A stretch of DNA of 64,000 bases, taken from the NCBI GenBank assembly GCA_029204225.1, contig CM055100.1:50267083-50331082 (forward strand), written 5' to 3'. Below the pieces are notes generated by a model, which was not told the origin of the DNA, made no database searches, and saw nothing but the letters and a program-made list of their open reading frames with translations. This DNA is from Diphasiastrum complanatum. Taxonomy: Eukaryota > Streptophyta > Lycopodiopsida > Lycopodiales > Lycopodiaceae. Positions 51,544 through 62,276 of this stretch are shown here, in pieces. The number at the start of each line of letters is the position of its first letter. Position 1 is the stretch's first letter. Position numbers and translations under genes: made by a program.

Positions 51544-54500
51544 TGCCAAAGTTCACCTTCATGAATCATTAGCAAACCAAAAGTGAAAATTCAAACACAA
51601 ATTACAATACTCAAATTGCAAATCATGAATTGACCTTTTTCTTTTTCCTGCCGAATAGAAATCCGGTTTAAACTGGCTCTGAATGATATGTGCCCACGAA
51701 CTCTCTCCTCGTGAGATGTACCCGTAGTATGATAGGACACCTGTTGCCTGCCCACGTGACATGAGCTGTTGAGCTTTGCACTCTTCTGATTTGTTTGGTA
51801 CCATCTTCCGTCTCAGTACCCTAGGGCCTACATTATCTTTTGTTATTGCCCGGTGAGCCTTTGTTGTTCTTTTATGAAACTTTGCAGTCAAGTAAGAGAA
51901 CGAGCTTCAACAGTCCTTATTCATGCAGGACCGACCAACGAGCTGGTTTGCTCAATTTGTGCATGTGGATCCACGCAGCAGGATAACTGTTCATATACTT
52001 CCAGCATGCATGGTCTTTACTGAGAACCAAATCGTAGCATCGCTGAAGAGTGTGATTTCCAACCAATCCAACCTTGTGGGATGAGCGTGCAAATGTGTGA
52101 TAAGAACCACATAATTATTAATCACACTTCTGAAATTTTGAGCTCCTACACCAAATTTTAACCTTTCAGCCTACATTCGTTACAATTTGCAGGAAATGAT
52201 TATGTCGGATGTTCTTGCTCCAATACCATCATAAAATTCAGATGCTTGTACTTATCATCACTACAAGCAATCAATTATTATATTGTAGAAAGAAGAACAC
52301 ACTGATGAGAGAGAAAACAAAAACTTTGCTATTGCATTATGATAGATATGACAATGAACCATGGTGAGAGATCTAGTTTGTTGGTGTCTCCTCATATTTG
52401 CTCCACTGAATATAAGTCCTTTTACACCTATGGAGGGACCATATTAGATGCTTACGATACTTCAGGCATTTGCCCCTATTGAGTATTTACAGTTGACAAG
52501 TACATTTAATAAAGACAAGTACTCTAAACAATTACGATGTGAGTGCAATTACTAAAGATATAGGTAAATACGACACAATAATAGTATATCAATCTGCTAA
52601 TGTGGCATCCAGTTGATGACTTTAGCCAAGTCATCACATATCTTGATATGGATATGAAGATGAGATCTCCAACAACAATAAAAGCAACTGCAACAAAAAT
52701 TCATAATAAGATCATATTCCCAACAACAACAACAATAGCAGTGATGATAGTAGTAGTAGTAGTAGGCGTAGGAGGGAGAGGAGTGATAATAATAATGCTG
52801 CTAATCATAGTAGCAGTAACAACAACAGCAGCAGCAGCAATAATACAGTGCCCCATATTACATTTTGATTCATTTATGCTATATTTTGAGTTTCAGAATT
52901 AATATGCTGGGAATAAATTTATAACTTTGTGATCTATCTGTGGTCCTAATCAAAATCCAGATACTCTTAAGTAGAGTCAAAGCAGTTTAGTATGTATCTG
53001 ATCATGAACTTTGTACTGCATGACAGCAATATAAAAAAGATAAATAAATACTTTTCCTGAATTAGTGCAATTTTTGGGCCCTGGTTTGTGAGCGTGCGCG
53101 TTCCATAACAGTATGCAACTAATTTGATGTTTCTGCACACCATATGTTTTGCAAAGCCTGGTGCTTACCTAGTTGGGCTGACAAAGTGTGATATTTGATG
53201 GTACTGTGCAGGGCAAAGATGTGTTTGAAGCTTTCTACAAGAAGGATCTTGCAAAACGGTTGTTACTAGGAAAAAGCGCATCTATTGATGCAGAAAAGTC
53301 AATGATTTCTAAGGTGCTCTGTCAAGCACACTCACACATTGTTTCAGGCTTTTAGTATGCTACAAATAATGGAAAATTGATATCATATATAGGTCTTTTT
53401 CACAAGGACCTTATGCTAAGTTTCGAAATGCAGCTGAAAACGGAATGTGGCAGTCAGTTCACCAACAAGCTTGAAGGCATGTTCAAGGTATTACAGAGGT
53501 CTAGATTTTTTCAATTTCAGGCTATTTTCTTATCTTGTTGTCCTCTTTTGTTGTCTGTTCCTCTTTTGTTTCTGATTGATAAAATTCGGAAGTTTTGTTA
53601 TCTAATCATAAAATTACTTTATTTATAGTTTTATGGTCAAAATCAGATGGCAACACCTGCTATGACAATCATATTCAACAGCTGGTTCACTGTAAGCAAG
53701 CAGGATTTCGCAAATGTAGTGGTGGAATTTGTTAGAGGCTGTTTTAAATCTTGTTGAAGGCTACTAGAGATACAAGGCAGTGTCTGCTGGTAAATGCTTA
53801 ATTCCTGAGTGGAGAGCCTGAGGAACATTTGGTTGCCGCTGAGGCTTCTTATTTATAATCTGGAATATATGAGACTGTTTATCCTACCTATCATTTTAGA
53901 AAGAGTAAAGGAGGCATAATTATGATGCAGTTGCAATCCTGTGCTGTGAATTTTGGCCGTTCCTGAGGACGTGTTCTACAACCAAGTTCAAGCTTGTGGT
54001 TCCTTTTACTTGACGCAAAAAAGCTATTTATAAGTTTCATTTGTATAGACGACTGATTTATATTGTTCCTTTCTCATTGTAGGACTTGTGAATTTCACTT
54101 GTCATGTGATTGTTGTTTCTTTCTTCTGGTGGTACAATGCAAGCTCTTGCAAGTCTGTAGTCTGCCACAGTCTTCCGCTAGCCCTGCTCTCCTATTAGGG
54201 GCAATTGATATTAGTGACTTCTGCTATGTGCTGGTTGCCTAATCAACATTTTTGGCAAGCCAAAGTGCAAAACAATTTATGAACTAGCTAAACCAATAAA
54301 ATACTAAAACAATTCATTGCTACAAAAATTGAATGCGAATTCTAAAAGGACTGCACAAAATTAGAATGCGATGCACCTTAAATCTCAATATGCTTGAATA
54401 TGCAACTAGTAGTATGTAGTCATTTGAGGCCTCTCATGGCAATCAACTATGACAGATCATTCAATCTACTTGAACAGTTTGTAGTGATGGCTATGTGCAG

Positions 54501-56468
54501 ATTGATTAAAAACCAAAACCTTCTTTGAAATTTTCAAGCTTGGTTATATTTGCGTTTCATATCCAGACCTTCATTTGGCAGGGATTGTATTATCTGCTTG
54601 TGACAGGACATTGAACTTTCGAAAGAAATAAATGAATCGTTTAAGCAGTCTGCACAGGCAAGAACAAAGCTGCCTTCGGGGATTGAAATGAATGTGCATG
54701 TTCTCACAACAGGGTACACATTCAAGATGCCAGCAGCCATGTGAATTATTATTGTATTTTTTTCAGTTATTGGTTTTGTGGTAATATGTACATTGGCTAA
54801 AGCTATTATACTGCAATTGTGAATCCAGGTACTGGCCAACATATCCTCCGATGGAAATAAGGCTCCCGCATGAGGCAAATGTCTACCAGGTTTGACAGTA
54901 TCTGCTTGGAGCTAGTTCTTGCTCATTTTGTTTTCTGTGCTCATAAGATTTGGACTCCATAAGCAGATGTTATTCCCTGAAGCTGCTTAGCGTAAATTGA
55001 TACCTGCTCAATTCAAATAGTTGTGGGTTTTTGTTTCAGGATATATTCAAGGAATTTTATCTTAGTAAGCATAGTGGAAGACGCCTTATGTGGCAGAACT
55101 CTCTAGGCCATTGTGTGCTAAAGGCAAATTTTCCTAAAGGGAGAAAGGAGTTGTCAGTGTCGCTTTTCCAGGTTTTATGAATCTCCATTTTTATTTTCTT
55201 CTTCTGTACAGTTTGCATATAACTCAATCAGCTACTAGCTCATCATTCTGAAAGTAAAGTGATTTGAGAAAACTTTTTAACAGCAGTGCTGGAGTTTGTG
55301 TGTGCCAGACAGTGATACTGATGTTATTCAACGATGCACATACATTAACTTTCCAAGAAATCAAGGACACGACAGCAATAGAGGATAAAGAACTTCGAAG
55401 GGTACTACAATCGCTGGCTTGTGGAAAAGTTAGAATACTGCATAAGGTACTGACATGTATTTATTGTTGTTTCATATTGATACAGTGAAATGTCATACTA
55501 CCACAGAAAATGTTCGTGCATTGCACAAATTGAGTCATGGGGCTAAATGCTGTTCCAATGTATCTCCATGATTGAGGCTATGTTGGGTGGACGTTCTCAT
55601 TGTGGGCCACTTATTTTTGTCACAGCAACCCAAAGGACGGGAGGTAGAGGATGGAGACAGTTTCATTTTCAATGAAGAATTCGTTGCACCGCTCTTTCGA
55701 ATCAAGGTGACTTGCAGATCTTACCGGAAAATCTTGCGAGTAACTATGAGCCGATTAACTATTCTTCAACTTTCAGTTTACGGTTTAGAGCACACTATGG
55801 TGAATGCATTCATCTAAATCCAATGAATTTCGTCTTTTAGGTTAATGCCATACAACTGAAGGAGACTGTAGAGGAGAATACAAGTACCACTGAAAGAGTT
55901 TTCCAAGATCGCCAATATCAGGTATGTATGGCAATTTCTTAAAAATCTTCTGGGGCTCAGGTTGGAATTTATATTCAAATTTTGTTGTCTTAGTTGACCA
56001 TAACATCGATTCATATTGTTTTTGGCATTATATGCATCCAAGTTTTGCATATAATAACACAACACAAGTTGCCAGTCAGGATAGACCTTTGTATATCTTT
56101 GTGATAATGTCTTATCTAAACCCTACTCCATGGCCCTGATTTTTATTGTTTTGGGCATCTTGTAGATTGATGCAGCGATAGTGCGCATTATGAAGACGAG
56201 GAAAGTTTTGAGTCATACTTTACTTATCACTGAGCTCTTTCAGCAGGTAAAAGGACCCTTGTTGCTACGCTCTCCTAGGATTATACTTGCTGAGACCTTA
56301 ACATTGAAAGCGAAGCACGGTACAAGATAACAGATTCTGACCTGGTTTGTGCAGCTCAAATTTCCAATTAAGCCTGCAGACTTGAAGAAGCGGATTGAAA
56401 GTCTGATTGATCGAGAATATCTTGAAAGGGACAAAAACAATGCCCAAATCTATAACTACCTGGCTTGA
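36420..56468 (+). CDS. CUL4: Cullin 4, scaffold of CRL4 (CUL4-DDB1-RBX1) ubiquitin ligases; complete, 17 coding exons
   Basis: Coding exons: 36420-36741, 39775-39890, 40034-40380, 40474-40654, 40811-40933, 41085-41372, 43867-43992, 53212-53313, 53434-53487, 54607-54713, 54829-54889, 55040-55171, 55309-55446, 55626-55706, 55841-55921, 56166-56246, 56355-56468. All junctions are GT/AG. The total is 2,454 nt, 817 residues, close to Arabidopsis CUL4 (about 790). An S/G-rich basic N-terminal tail (residues 1-107) precedes the cullin repeats. The cullin homology domain includes [20 protein letters not shown] and YWPTYPP. The C-terminal winged-helix block has IVRIMKTRK; by family analogy K763 is the NEDD8 acceptor. 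The protein ends YNYLA. By family knowledge the N-terminal repeats bind DDB1 and the C-terminal domain binds RBX1. The ATG at 36420 gives MSQKRRQ; an upstream in-frame TTG is not needed. No frameshift or lost residue was seen. Confidence 0.96.
37200..38440 (-). mobile_element. Gypsy relic in CUL4 intron 1
   Basis: The minus strand at 37640-37210 resembles the Gypsy integrase C-terminal half ([18 protein letters not shown], then [13 protein letters not shown]-like and [10 protein letters not shown]-like segments), with stops. 38360-37650 gives a coiled-coil-like stretch ([20 protein letters not shown]) typical of some gag proteins. The two parts are juxtaposed without protease or RT, so an internal deletion is likely. 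Confidence 0.6.
39775..41372 (+). other. CUL4: CUL4 exons 2-6: cullin repeats
   Basis: Five exons encode residues 108-459. Recognisable blocks are [20 protein letters not shown] and [20 protein letters not shown] in exon 3, [20 protein letters not shown] in exon 4, [19 protein letters not shown] in exon 5 and [10 protein letters not shown] with [20 protein letters not shown] in exon 6. Introns 2-5 are short (93-156 bp), unlike their neighbours. Confidence 0.95.
41640..41880 (+). mobile_element. Copia RNase H C-terminal fragment in CUL4 intron 6
   Basis: With frameshifts the + strand encodes [20 protein letters not shown], then a stretch equivalent to VPTNGQVADILTKGL ([16 protein letters not shown] in a shifted frame) and [11 protein letters not shown]-like sequence. 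This is the end of a Copia polyprotein. Nothing upstream of it belongs to the element, so it is a short scrap. Confidence 0.75.
41881..43866. other. CUL4: Rest of CUL4 intron 6, unassigned
   Basis: No domain or RNA gene was recognised. The open frame at 43233-43550 (-) has no motif and is probably chance. Confidence 0.4.
43867..43992 (+). other. CUL4: CUL4 exon 7
   Basis: Encodes [20 protein letters not shown] followed by [20 protein letters not shown] and IQ, residues 460-501. It is isolated by a 2.5-kb intron on the left and a 9.2-kb intron on the right. Confidence 0.95.
44760..45135 (-). mobile_element. Gypsy integrase scrap, first of two related copies
   Basis: It shares CTGCAACTGACATGTAACAA and further diverged stretches (GTTGAATGGTRTGATGTRCC, GGAGCATGGGA...ACCATGT) with 46850-47480, which encodes Gypsy integrase on the minus strand. 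It lacks its own readable frame. Confidence 0.6.
45255..46840 (+). mobile_element. 5'-truncated Copia: RNase H plus 3' LTR in CUL4 intron 7
   Basis: 45260-45940 encodes the RT end and RNase H ([106 protein letters not shown]), with only a few stops. The LTR begins TGTAGAACAAC at 45942 after the purine-rich GAGGGAGC. It contains nine TCGCGA sites and a TATA-like CATTATAAATACATA near 46530. It runs to about 46840, where Gypsy-derived sequence starts. It is probably one of the younger insertions here. The 5' part is absent. Confidence 0.88.
46066..46398. repeat. Cluster of nine TCGCGA palindromes in the Copia LTR
   Basis: Exact TCGCGA occurs nine times in 333 bp, often as ATTCGCGAA or TGTCGCGAA. 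Additional one-mismatch versions (TCGCAA, TTGCGA, TCACGA) lie between them. The spacing is irregular. It lies upstream of the LTR TATA-like box, where U3 enhancers are expected. Confidence 0.9.
46850..47480 (-). mobile_element. Gypsy integrase fragment, second copy
   Basis: The minus strand at 47330-47230 encodes [20 protein letters not shown] followed by QTEV, matching the Gypsy integrase core H-P-Q-T-(D/N)-G-Q-T-E region. The rest is frameshifted. Confidence 0.75.
47481..48920. other. Unassigned part of CUL4 intron 7, possibly ending in a 5' LTR
   Basis: No coding similarity was recognised. The end at 48918-48920 (ATAACA) immediately precedes a primer-binding site, so the last few hundred bases may be an LTR in + orientation. 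Confidence 0.35.
48921..48932 (+). other. LTR-retrotransposon primer-binding site
   Basis: TGGTATTAGAGC is one mismatch from the usual initiator-Met tRNA complement TGGTATCAGAGC. It follows ACA, the typical LTR end. About 1 kb of T-rich leader-like sequence follows without a recognisable gag. Confidence 0.6.
48933..50149 (+). other. T-rich leader-like sequence after the primer-binding site
   Basis: Pyrimidine-rich sequence with no recognisable gag. Open frames at 49255-49923 lack motifs. It could be an element leader or unrelated intron sequence. Confidence 0.3.
50150..50628 (-). mobile_element. Diverged LTR related to the one at 32379-32908
   Basis: It shares CACCCAACCAA near its left part. 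Near the right edge the sequence AATGACGTGACGTAACTAAT, then GGAGTAYCG and ACTGGACATGGACGTAACA, parallels 32808-32905. No internal region adjoins it, so it is probably a solo LTR. Confidence 0.5.
50635..51537 (+). mobile_element. Second LINE copy, internally deleted, ending in (TC)n
   Basis: 50640-51200 parallels the endonuclease-to-RT linker of the LINE at 5440-8118 (for example the DDE-C-R segment near 50860). 51199-51420 encodes [14 protein letters not shown] and [20 protein letters not shown], the start of RT. It then jumps to a short 3'-end-like stretch ([17 protein letters not shown]) and a (TC) tail at 51512-51537. The catalytic RT is lost. Confidence 0.75.
51538..53211. other. CUL4: Remaining part of CUL4 intron 7, unassigned
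   Basis: No transposon domain was recognised. The minus-strand frame at 51559-51891 (110 codons) has no identifiable motif. A trinucleotide-rich stretch lies at 52664-52845. Confidence 0.4.
52664..52845. repeat. Impure trinucleotide repeat (AAC/TAG/AGC type)
   Basis: Runs of CAA, TAG, AAT and CAG triplets with interruptions, giving a spurious low-complexity frame. Confidence 0.8.
53212..56468 (+). other. CUL4: CUL4 exons 8-17: C-terminal globular domain and neddylation site
   Basis: Ten exons encode residues 502-817. Exon 8 carries [20 protein letters not shown]. Exon 9 is [18 protein letters not shown]. Exon 10 begins [15 protein letters not shown]. Exon 12 has [14 protein letters not shown]. 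Exon 13 has [20 protein letters not shown]. Exon 14 has [11 protein letters not shown]; the Q replaces the Asn I recall in Arabidopsis. Exon 15 has [16 protein letters not shown]. Exon 16 has the neddylation segment with K763. Exon 17 has [16 protein letters not shown]. Confidence 0.95.
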
Positions 56469-57240
56469 TTCTACCTTTTGAAGGATATCTTCCTGGCTGC
56501 ACTATCTGAATTGCTAGCATTCAGCAATCGGAAGAGTGCGCAGAAATGTGGGTTATGCTGTAGCTTACAGATCCAATTGAGGAGTTCGCAATATTGTGTA
56601 CTTGTATCCAGGCTTCAAGTTGAGGTCCTCATTGAAAGATAGCCCAAAACTGCGAAGTTGGCATGTCAATTGAAAAGCACTAACATTACGAGGACTAGGT
56701 ACACTTAATTCTCTTTGTGGGTATTAAGTTACTCTATCAGAGTCACTTTTGAGGTTATCACTGGTGAAGATTCAGGATCGTTGTGTCTCTAGAGAGTCTA
56801 AAAGTCTTTTCCTTTCAGCTTTTAGCATAGAGGGGTAGTGCAAGCTGCTATTTTGTGAAGTCCTATGCAGCAAATATAGCTGATTGCCATACCTTTTCTA
56901 TTTTAGTTTGTAAATGTTTAGAGCAAATTGTTTTGATAAAATATTAAGGAATATACCTGTAAAGGCAATGCTGTTGCACAGATAATCAGCACAAGCTATC
57001 TATGTGCATTCGGAATTTCTAAACATTCGGATTCCTAATTTTTTCAAAGCAAAATCTGAAAGATTTCGTTTCCCCTTGTGGTTGATGAGTTCAAGTTGCT
57101 ACTGCTAACAGATTATGTCAAAACACTATGCTTAGAAGGATGTCATAATTTCAGGGCTTCAATGTTCTTTTGCTCTTTGGCATTTCTAATGGTTCAACAG
57201 CAAAAGCTGTTTGCTTTTGAAAAGAAAAAAACCCCTGCTC
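56469..57240 (+). other. CUL4: CUL4 3' untranslated region and downstream sequence
   Basis: Non-coding, AT-rich sequence after the TGA. AT-rich candidates for a polyadenylation signal (GATAAAATATTAA) lie near 56935. No gene was found before the first microsatellite. Confidence 0.45.
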
Positions 57241-57241
57241 G

Positions 57242-57284
<43 letters not shown>
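57242..57284. repeat. (TC)n microsatellite
   Basis: Near-pure TC with one early GC interruption. Confidence 0.95.
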
Positions 57285-57287
<3 letters not shown>

Positions 57288-57484
57288 TGACATTTTCTGG
57301 AGTTTTTGCGTCAATCTGTTTCATGTCAACAAATTTTTGTGTCGATTTGTTTCATGTCAACAAATTCTCTCTCTTGAAAAACCTATTTTGATTCCAAGCA
57401 TCTCTCCCACAAGTGGGAACATTTACCAAATAGAAGTTTCCAGAAGTGTGAGGGCATGCAATTCACACCCGCCCAAAATCTTAA

Positions 57485-57668
57485 TCAAGATAAGTCAAAA
57501 ACATATTTAGCAATATTTCATTTACGGTCAAGATAAGTCAATGGTCAATATAAGTCAAAACTGCATTTAGCAATATTTCACTTTTGGTCAAGATAAGTCA
57601 ATGTTCAATGTAAGTCAAAACCAGATTTAGCAATCTTGTGGTAAAGAAAAGTCAATGGTCAAGATAAG
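57485..57668. repeat. Minisatellite, about 58-60-bp unit, three copies
   Basis: The unit contains CAAGATAAGTCAATGGTCAA and ATTTAGCAATATTTCA. Copies are slightly diverged and non-coding. Confidence 0.85.
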
Positions 57669-57723
57669 CAGACGGACGAATCAAAATGCACAATTCGTGT
57701 TTAAACGTTTTAACCATCATAGC

Positions 57724-57726
<3 letters not shown>

Positions 57727-57771
<45 letters not shown>
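57727..57771. repeat. (TC)n microsatellite
   Basis: About 22 perfect units. Confidence 0.97.
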
Positions 57772-57773
<2 letters not shown>

Positions 57774-58305
57774 ATTTTTGAGTTCTAACTCGACGGTTTC
57801 TATTTTTGATTTGTTTGTTTGCCGGTTTGCCAAACCAATCCAACTTTTTTGAATAATCACCTGCTAGATTGATCACTCACCATTTGAATCCTTTCTATAC
57901 AAAATTATTGGTTATTTTGTAATTGGTGATTGCTTGGATAGTTCAAAATTTTTTGCATCTTCTCAATCATTGGCGCTAAGACTGATAGAATAATGTGATT
58001 GTATGAAAGATTTATATTCATAAAGTTCTAGGAAATATAAAACCCATAAAGATTAACAATCAACGTGTGTTACTTATTGAATCACTCTAAATGAATACCT
58101 TTTAAGATATAATAGAAAGGTTTTTACGTTGTTGCAAGGTGAATTTTTCACAGGCCCATATTTTGATCTCTCTCATTCAAGTGTGTATACGATCAATTGA
58201 GCCAATTTCAATCATTATGTTCAAGGACAGATAAGCTTATCAAATAAATGCTAGACAATTTTTCCATATAGATTTGTTCAAATTTGACAACAAATTGGAT
58301 TACCA

Positions 58306-58308
<3 letters not shown>

Positions 58309-58363
<55 letters not shown>
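58309..58363. repeat. (TC)n microsatellite
   Basis: About 27 perfect units. Confidence 0.97.
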
Positions 58364-58365
<2 letters not shown>

Positions 58366-58799
58366 GGACTCTGTTCAATGCTTATGCTATTATACAATCC
58401 CTTCATTATGCTCATATGTTTCATTGCTTGAAATTATAGTTTTTCATAATACAAACAAACCACGTAAGCACAACTTTTCATATGTGTTTTTAAGACTTAC
58501 TAATAAGCTTTTACATGAAGGGCCATCTCGATTTTTGTGAAGGCTTGTTCTACAAGCTATGCATAGAACGATAAGATCATGACACCTTGCAAGAGTACAA
58601 TCCAACAGTGGTAGTGGTGAATCACACTTTCTCACTCTTTCTCTTTCTCCCATAAGTACGTCATTCATCTTGGTATCTCGTGCCCTACTGGATAGGGAAT
58701 CATATGGTGTGATCTTCCCCATAGATCAGAGCTAGATTACCAAACAATTTTTTCCTGATTAGAATTGACTCGACTGATTCTTCGTGTTGGCAGGTGCCT

Positions 58800-58990
58800 T
58801 TGGTGGATCTATCTTGGAAACTTTAGCCATTGCTGATTTCTGGGGTGCCTGAGCTTTAACTTCCAGATGTAGAAGTCAGAATTATTGAACTTGTCAATGA
58901 TTCTAGCCTCGTTGGATGATGACGAAGAGCTACCAAGATGAGACATGATAACAGTAATATAATTGGAACTGATACCAATCTGATGTTGTC
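58800..58990 (-). mobile_element. Copia 5' end: LTR terminus, primer-binding site and gag start
   Basis: On the minus strand, ACAACA (LTR end at 58984) is followed a few bases later by TGGTATCAGTTCC (58965-58977), an initiator-Met tRNA-type primer site. A gag start MSHLGSSSSSSNEARIIDKF, then NNSDFYIWKLKL, follows. The gag similarity ends by about 58850. The rest of the element is absent. Confidence 0.65.
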
Positions 58991-59954
58991 TACGTGATAG
59001 TATTCCTTTCTGAGCTTTGAATATGAACAATACATGAACTTTTTGGACATAGTTTTATGTTCTTGGAATAGACAAAGCATTTAGGATGAATAGGAATAGG
59101 TAGGTATCGCCATTGCTTTGCTGAATAATGCTTGACTTCCTTAGACTTTGATAAGGTCAACAATGGGAGTAAAGTAGGTGAAGGTGTTCCTTTTGCATGA
59201 TAATCTGTAAGGGAAGAACTTACTGGATTTTTGAATATTATGTAATCAATGTCAAAACTTCTTTAGACTTTGTTCTTTTTCGAATGAATCAATGATGATA
59301 GACGGAAAGTACTACTTAGTGAGAGATGGCTAATGCTCAAGATATGGCTTCACCACAGATTCAGGTATTATACCAAGCACGTACTTTTTTTGTTCAATAA
59401 CATACATTGTTAGGTATAAACATACATTATATGAATGATAATAGGAAAGTAAGTCATATCTTCTATAATGTGAGAAAGCAGTTTTGTGAGAACAATTCAA
59501 CGATTGTTAAAAAGTTATAGAGATGTATTAAGTAAAGAATACACGAGTGTAGGGATATTAAACTAATGTATTCCATCAACTTTGTAAACGGACCAACTTA
59601 TAGATACTCTTTAATTTTTGGTTACTACAAGAAAAGTGACATATCGTTGTTTGAATAAAAGTGCCAAATCGTTGTTTGAATAAAACAAGGCTAGCAATGT
59701 AACTAGTTTTCTTAGATGTGGGTTGTTAATTTCGTGTAGTTGGTATGACATGGATTTGCCCTAACTACTTAATATAGTTCATAAACGCTCATGAGTACAC
59801 ATGAGGTCTAAAGGGTTAGTATGGCACGAATCTGCCCTTATACTTTTTGACTATGGAAGAAATTGCACACATTCTACTATTAATGAATGATTGTAGTGTT
59901 GGCCCTCATACTAATTAGTATGGTGTATGCCTTGATACAGTTGTGTTAGGGCAA
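58991..59954. other. Unassigned intergenic sequence
   Basis: It may include the LTR of the Copia fragment at its left end, but no paired copy is visible. A tandem CAAATCGTTGTTTGAATAAA-like repeat occurs at about 59642-59690. Confidence 0.35.
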
Positions 59955-61330
59955 CACTATCTTGATACTGTTGGTAGGAAAGACTGGACTAAATGTTGTA
60001 CTTTGTTATCCAAGACCTTTTCTTAAATGTAGATGTGACAATAAATGCAAATATAATTCTTCTAGTATCTGGTTTGATCATGCCATTTGGTTTGTGATGA
60101 ACAACCTCAGTAAGTTCTTTCTTGGCGCCTCCCTTCAGAATCAACCCAATTCTTTCTTCCTTTGGCTACACAAACCTGCTAGAGACGTCGTAAAAGCACA
60201 CATTACCTTCCTATTTCTTAGACAATATATGATTGACGTTGCTATCGAATTATCTCACGAACCTACTACCAAACTTCTAGCATACCTAACATAGAAAATA
60301 TATGGCAAATCGAGAGACACCTCAAGAAACCTATCTTTTCTATGTTACAGGACAAGTATTTCCATAATTCCAACAAGAGAACCAGTTCTTTCAATTTGAA
60401 CAATCCTAGTTCAGATATGTCAGGAAGTGGCAACCAAAAAAAAAAGTACATATCGGGCAAGTTTGGACAAGCTAGCACTGCACGGGAGGATTTACCAATA
60501 AAAAAGCCTAACTTTTATAGAGAATAACTCTTGTGAAGGATGAAGAGATAGAAGAAAGAAGAATACTGGTGGTCAATGCGGCAAAACGAGTGCAATTGGT
60601 TATGAAAGAAAATAAAGGGAAGGTTTTCTTACGTCTACAATATTGTAACCGAGTTTTTGAGAGCATCAATGTCAAATGTCGAGATTCTATTATATATTTT
60701 TGGTCTTATTGATGACTTCCTTGAAAATATTGCCTTTGGATGGGCGTATTATTGTTCTCATATAAAAAAAGGATGGTATAGACCTTATGATGTTTTTTGT
60801 GACTTGAGTACTGAAAATATTACACCTTGCTATTGTTCTACCAGCAAACCATTAAAAAACTTTTTATTTGAAGTTTTTGGACATGTAGTTTTGATGGATT
60901 GTAGAATTATAAGTACTATTGCCTTAAGGAAAGATCTTAGAAAGGAACTAAATCATATTGTAATGTGAAAATCTAGTATCAATGAAGTTGCCTTGGAATT
61001 ATCTAATTGATGGTTCAGCCTAGCCAAGCTACTACCTAACTACCAAAATATAAATGAAGAGATCATTCACGAACATGCAATCTATGTAAAAAGATAGCAA
61101 CTAGCTACGTAAAAAACACAAAGTGGATACATGGTAGACGTTTATCTCACTCACATAATGATGTTAGTAATAAAAGAGATTGACTTACTTCACATCTTTA
61201 ATAATGAGTGGAAACCAAGACCAAATTGCCTATTTATAAGCTATGATGAAAATCAAATGTTCAGTCTACTTTCTTCTAGGAATCAAAGAGGTGGGTGCTT
61301 ATCTAGCATTGATTGGTGGATCTAAAAGTG
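59955..61330 (+). mobile_element. Degenerate reverse-transcriptase element, copy C (no RT core)
   Basis: The + strand encodes the same block order as copies A and B. The Cys block FLKCRCDNKCKYNSSSIWFD is followed by MNNLSKFFLGASLQN, FFLWLHKPARDVVKAHITFL and IELSHEPTTKLLAYL (60010-60290). Then come segments matching FGLIDDFLENIAFGWAYYCS (about 60690-60750), MDCRIISTIALRKDLRKELN (60895-60955) and, further on, an LVIKEIDLL-like region to 61325. Frameshifts and stops are frequent. The part equivalent to the RT palm is not found. It is in the opposite orientation to copies A and B and about 37 kb away, supporting independent insertion. Confidence 0.62.
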
Positions 61331-61599
61331 ATGTGGCATTCCCACACACACCAGGCCTGTTGATTCAACATATTAGGTCGAAATGTACTTGATCTATATA
61401 TAGATCATCTTCGTAAATAACAAGTTTGATGAGTGATCTTGATTTTGAGGCAAATCCAAGTTGTTTTCACCATTTGTGTTGTGATTTTATGCATTAAATG
61501 CTATCAATACTTAATGTACTTCACTCTCCATCCAGTGTCCATACTGTGACAAGTTTTCACATGTGTGAGACCGCCCATCCACTTAATTGATCAATTGAG

Positions 61600-62276
61600 T
61601 GGATCGAATCCAGGTTCGAACAATCAATTTCCGAACCCAGGTTCGAACAGTCAATTTCTGAACCTAGGGTTGAATAGTCAATTTTCGAACCTAGGGTTGA
61701 ACAACCAAAAATCGATACTGACTCAGAAAATGAGTTAGAATCTCAATAGATCGAATCACATCAGAGGATCGAATTTCAACCAAGAAGGACAAATTGACCC
61801 AGACAGCCTCCATCACGGTTTATGGATGATCCAGCCAACTACTTTGTGTAGGAATCAAATACAAATTTTGAGGCAAAATCAATTACTGATGCTGACCAGT
61901 GCGAAGCAGAAAAGGACACCAAATCTGCATTACTAAACGAGAATGGTTTCTATCCAAATTCGGCACACTCGAATTTTCATTTCAAGTCTGTAACAGATTT
62001 CTTCATCAACTCAACTCTTTATGTAGATGATAATCTACTATTTAGTAACAATTTGAAACTGATGAAGGATCTTAAATGCAAGCTAGCACTGGTGTTCAAA
62101 AGGCCTGATAAAGTTCCAGCCAACTGTTGTCACAGAGTACAAAAAACAACCCAGCAAGACAAACCTGATGGCAACATATTACTTCACAATGGCTCTGACA
62201 AAAGAGCACCAGTTCAGATTCAACGACAAGTTAAATCTGAAGATCAAAGGTTTTCAAGATTCACATTAAGGGAGAG
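61600..62276 (+). mobile_element. Copia fragment (integrase-RT linker, RT motif C), internally deleted
   Basis: The + strand encodes a linker with repeated N-P-G-S-N-x-Q-F units. RPRQPPSRFMDDPANYFV follows (61789-61845), then a jump to TLYVDDNLLFSNNLKLMKDL (about 62016-62075) and diverged sequence to a purine-rich AAGGGAGAG at 62267-62276. Most of RT and all RNase H are missing or unreadable. Confidence 0.72.
61609..61712. repeat. 27-bp tandem repeat, four copies, in the Copia linker
   Basis: The unit is approximately AACCCAGGTTCGAACAGTCAATTTCCG. The copies stay in the same reading frame, so the repeat expanded while coding. Confidence 0.85.

Noticed and set aside
52600-52902. Open frame of 100 codons in CUL4 intron 7
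   Set aside because: It is low-complexity translation of trinucleotide repeats without homology or splice support.
57485-57668. CRISPR-like array
   Set aside because: The repeats are contiguous and diverged without unique spacers, and the host is a plant; it is a minisatellite.
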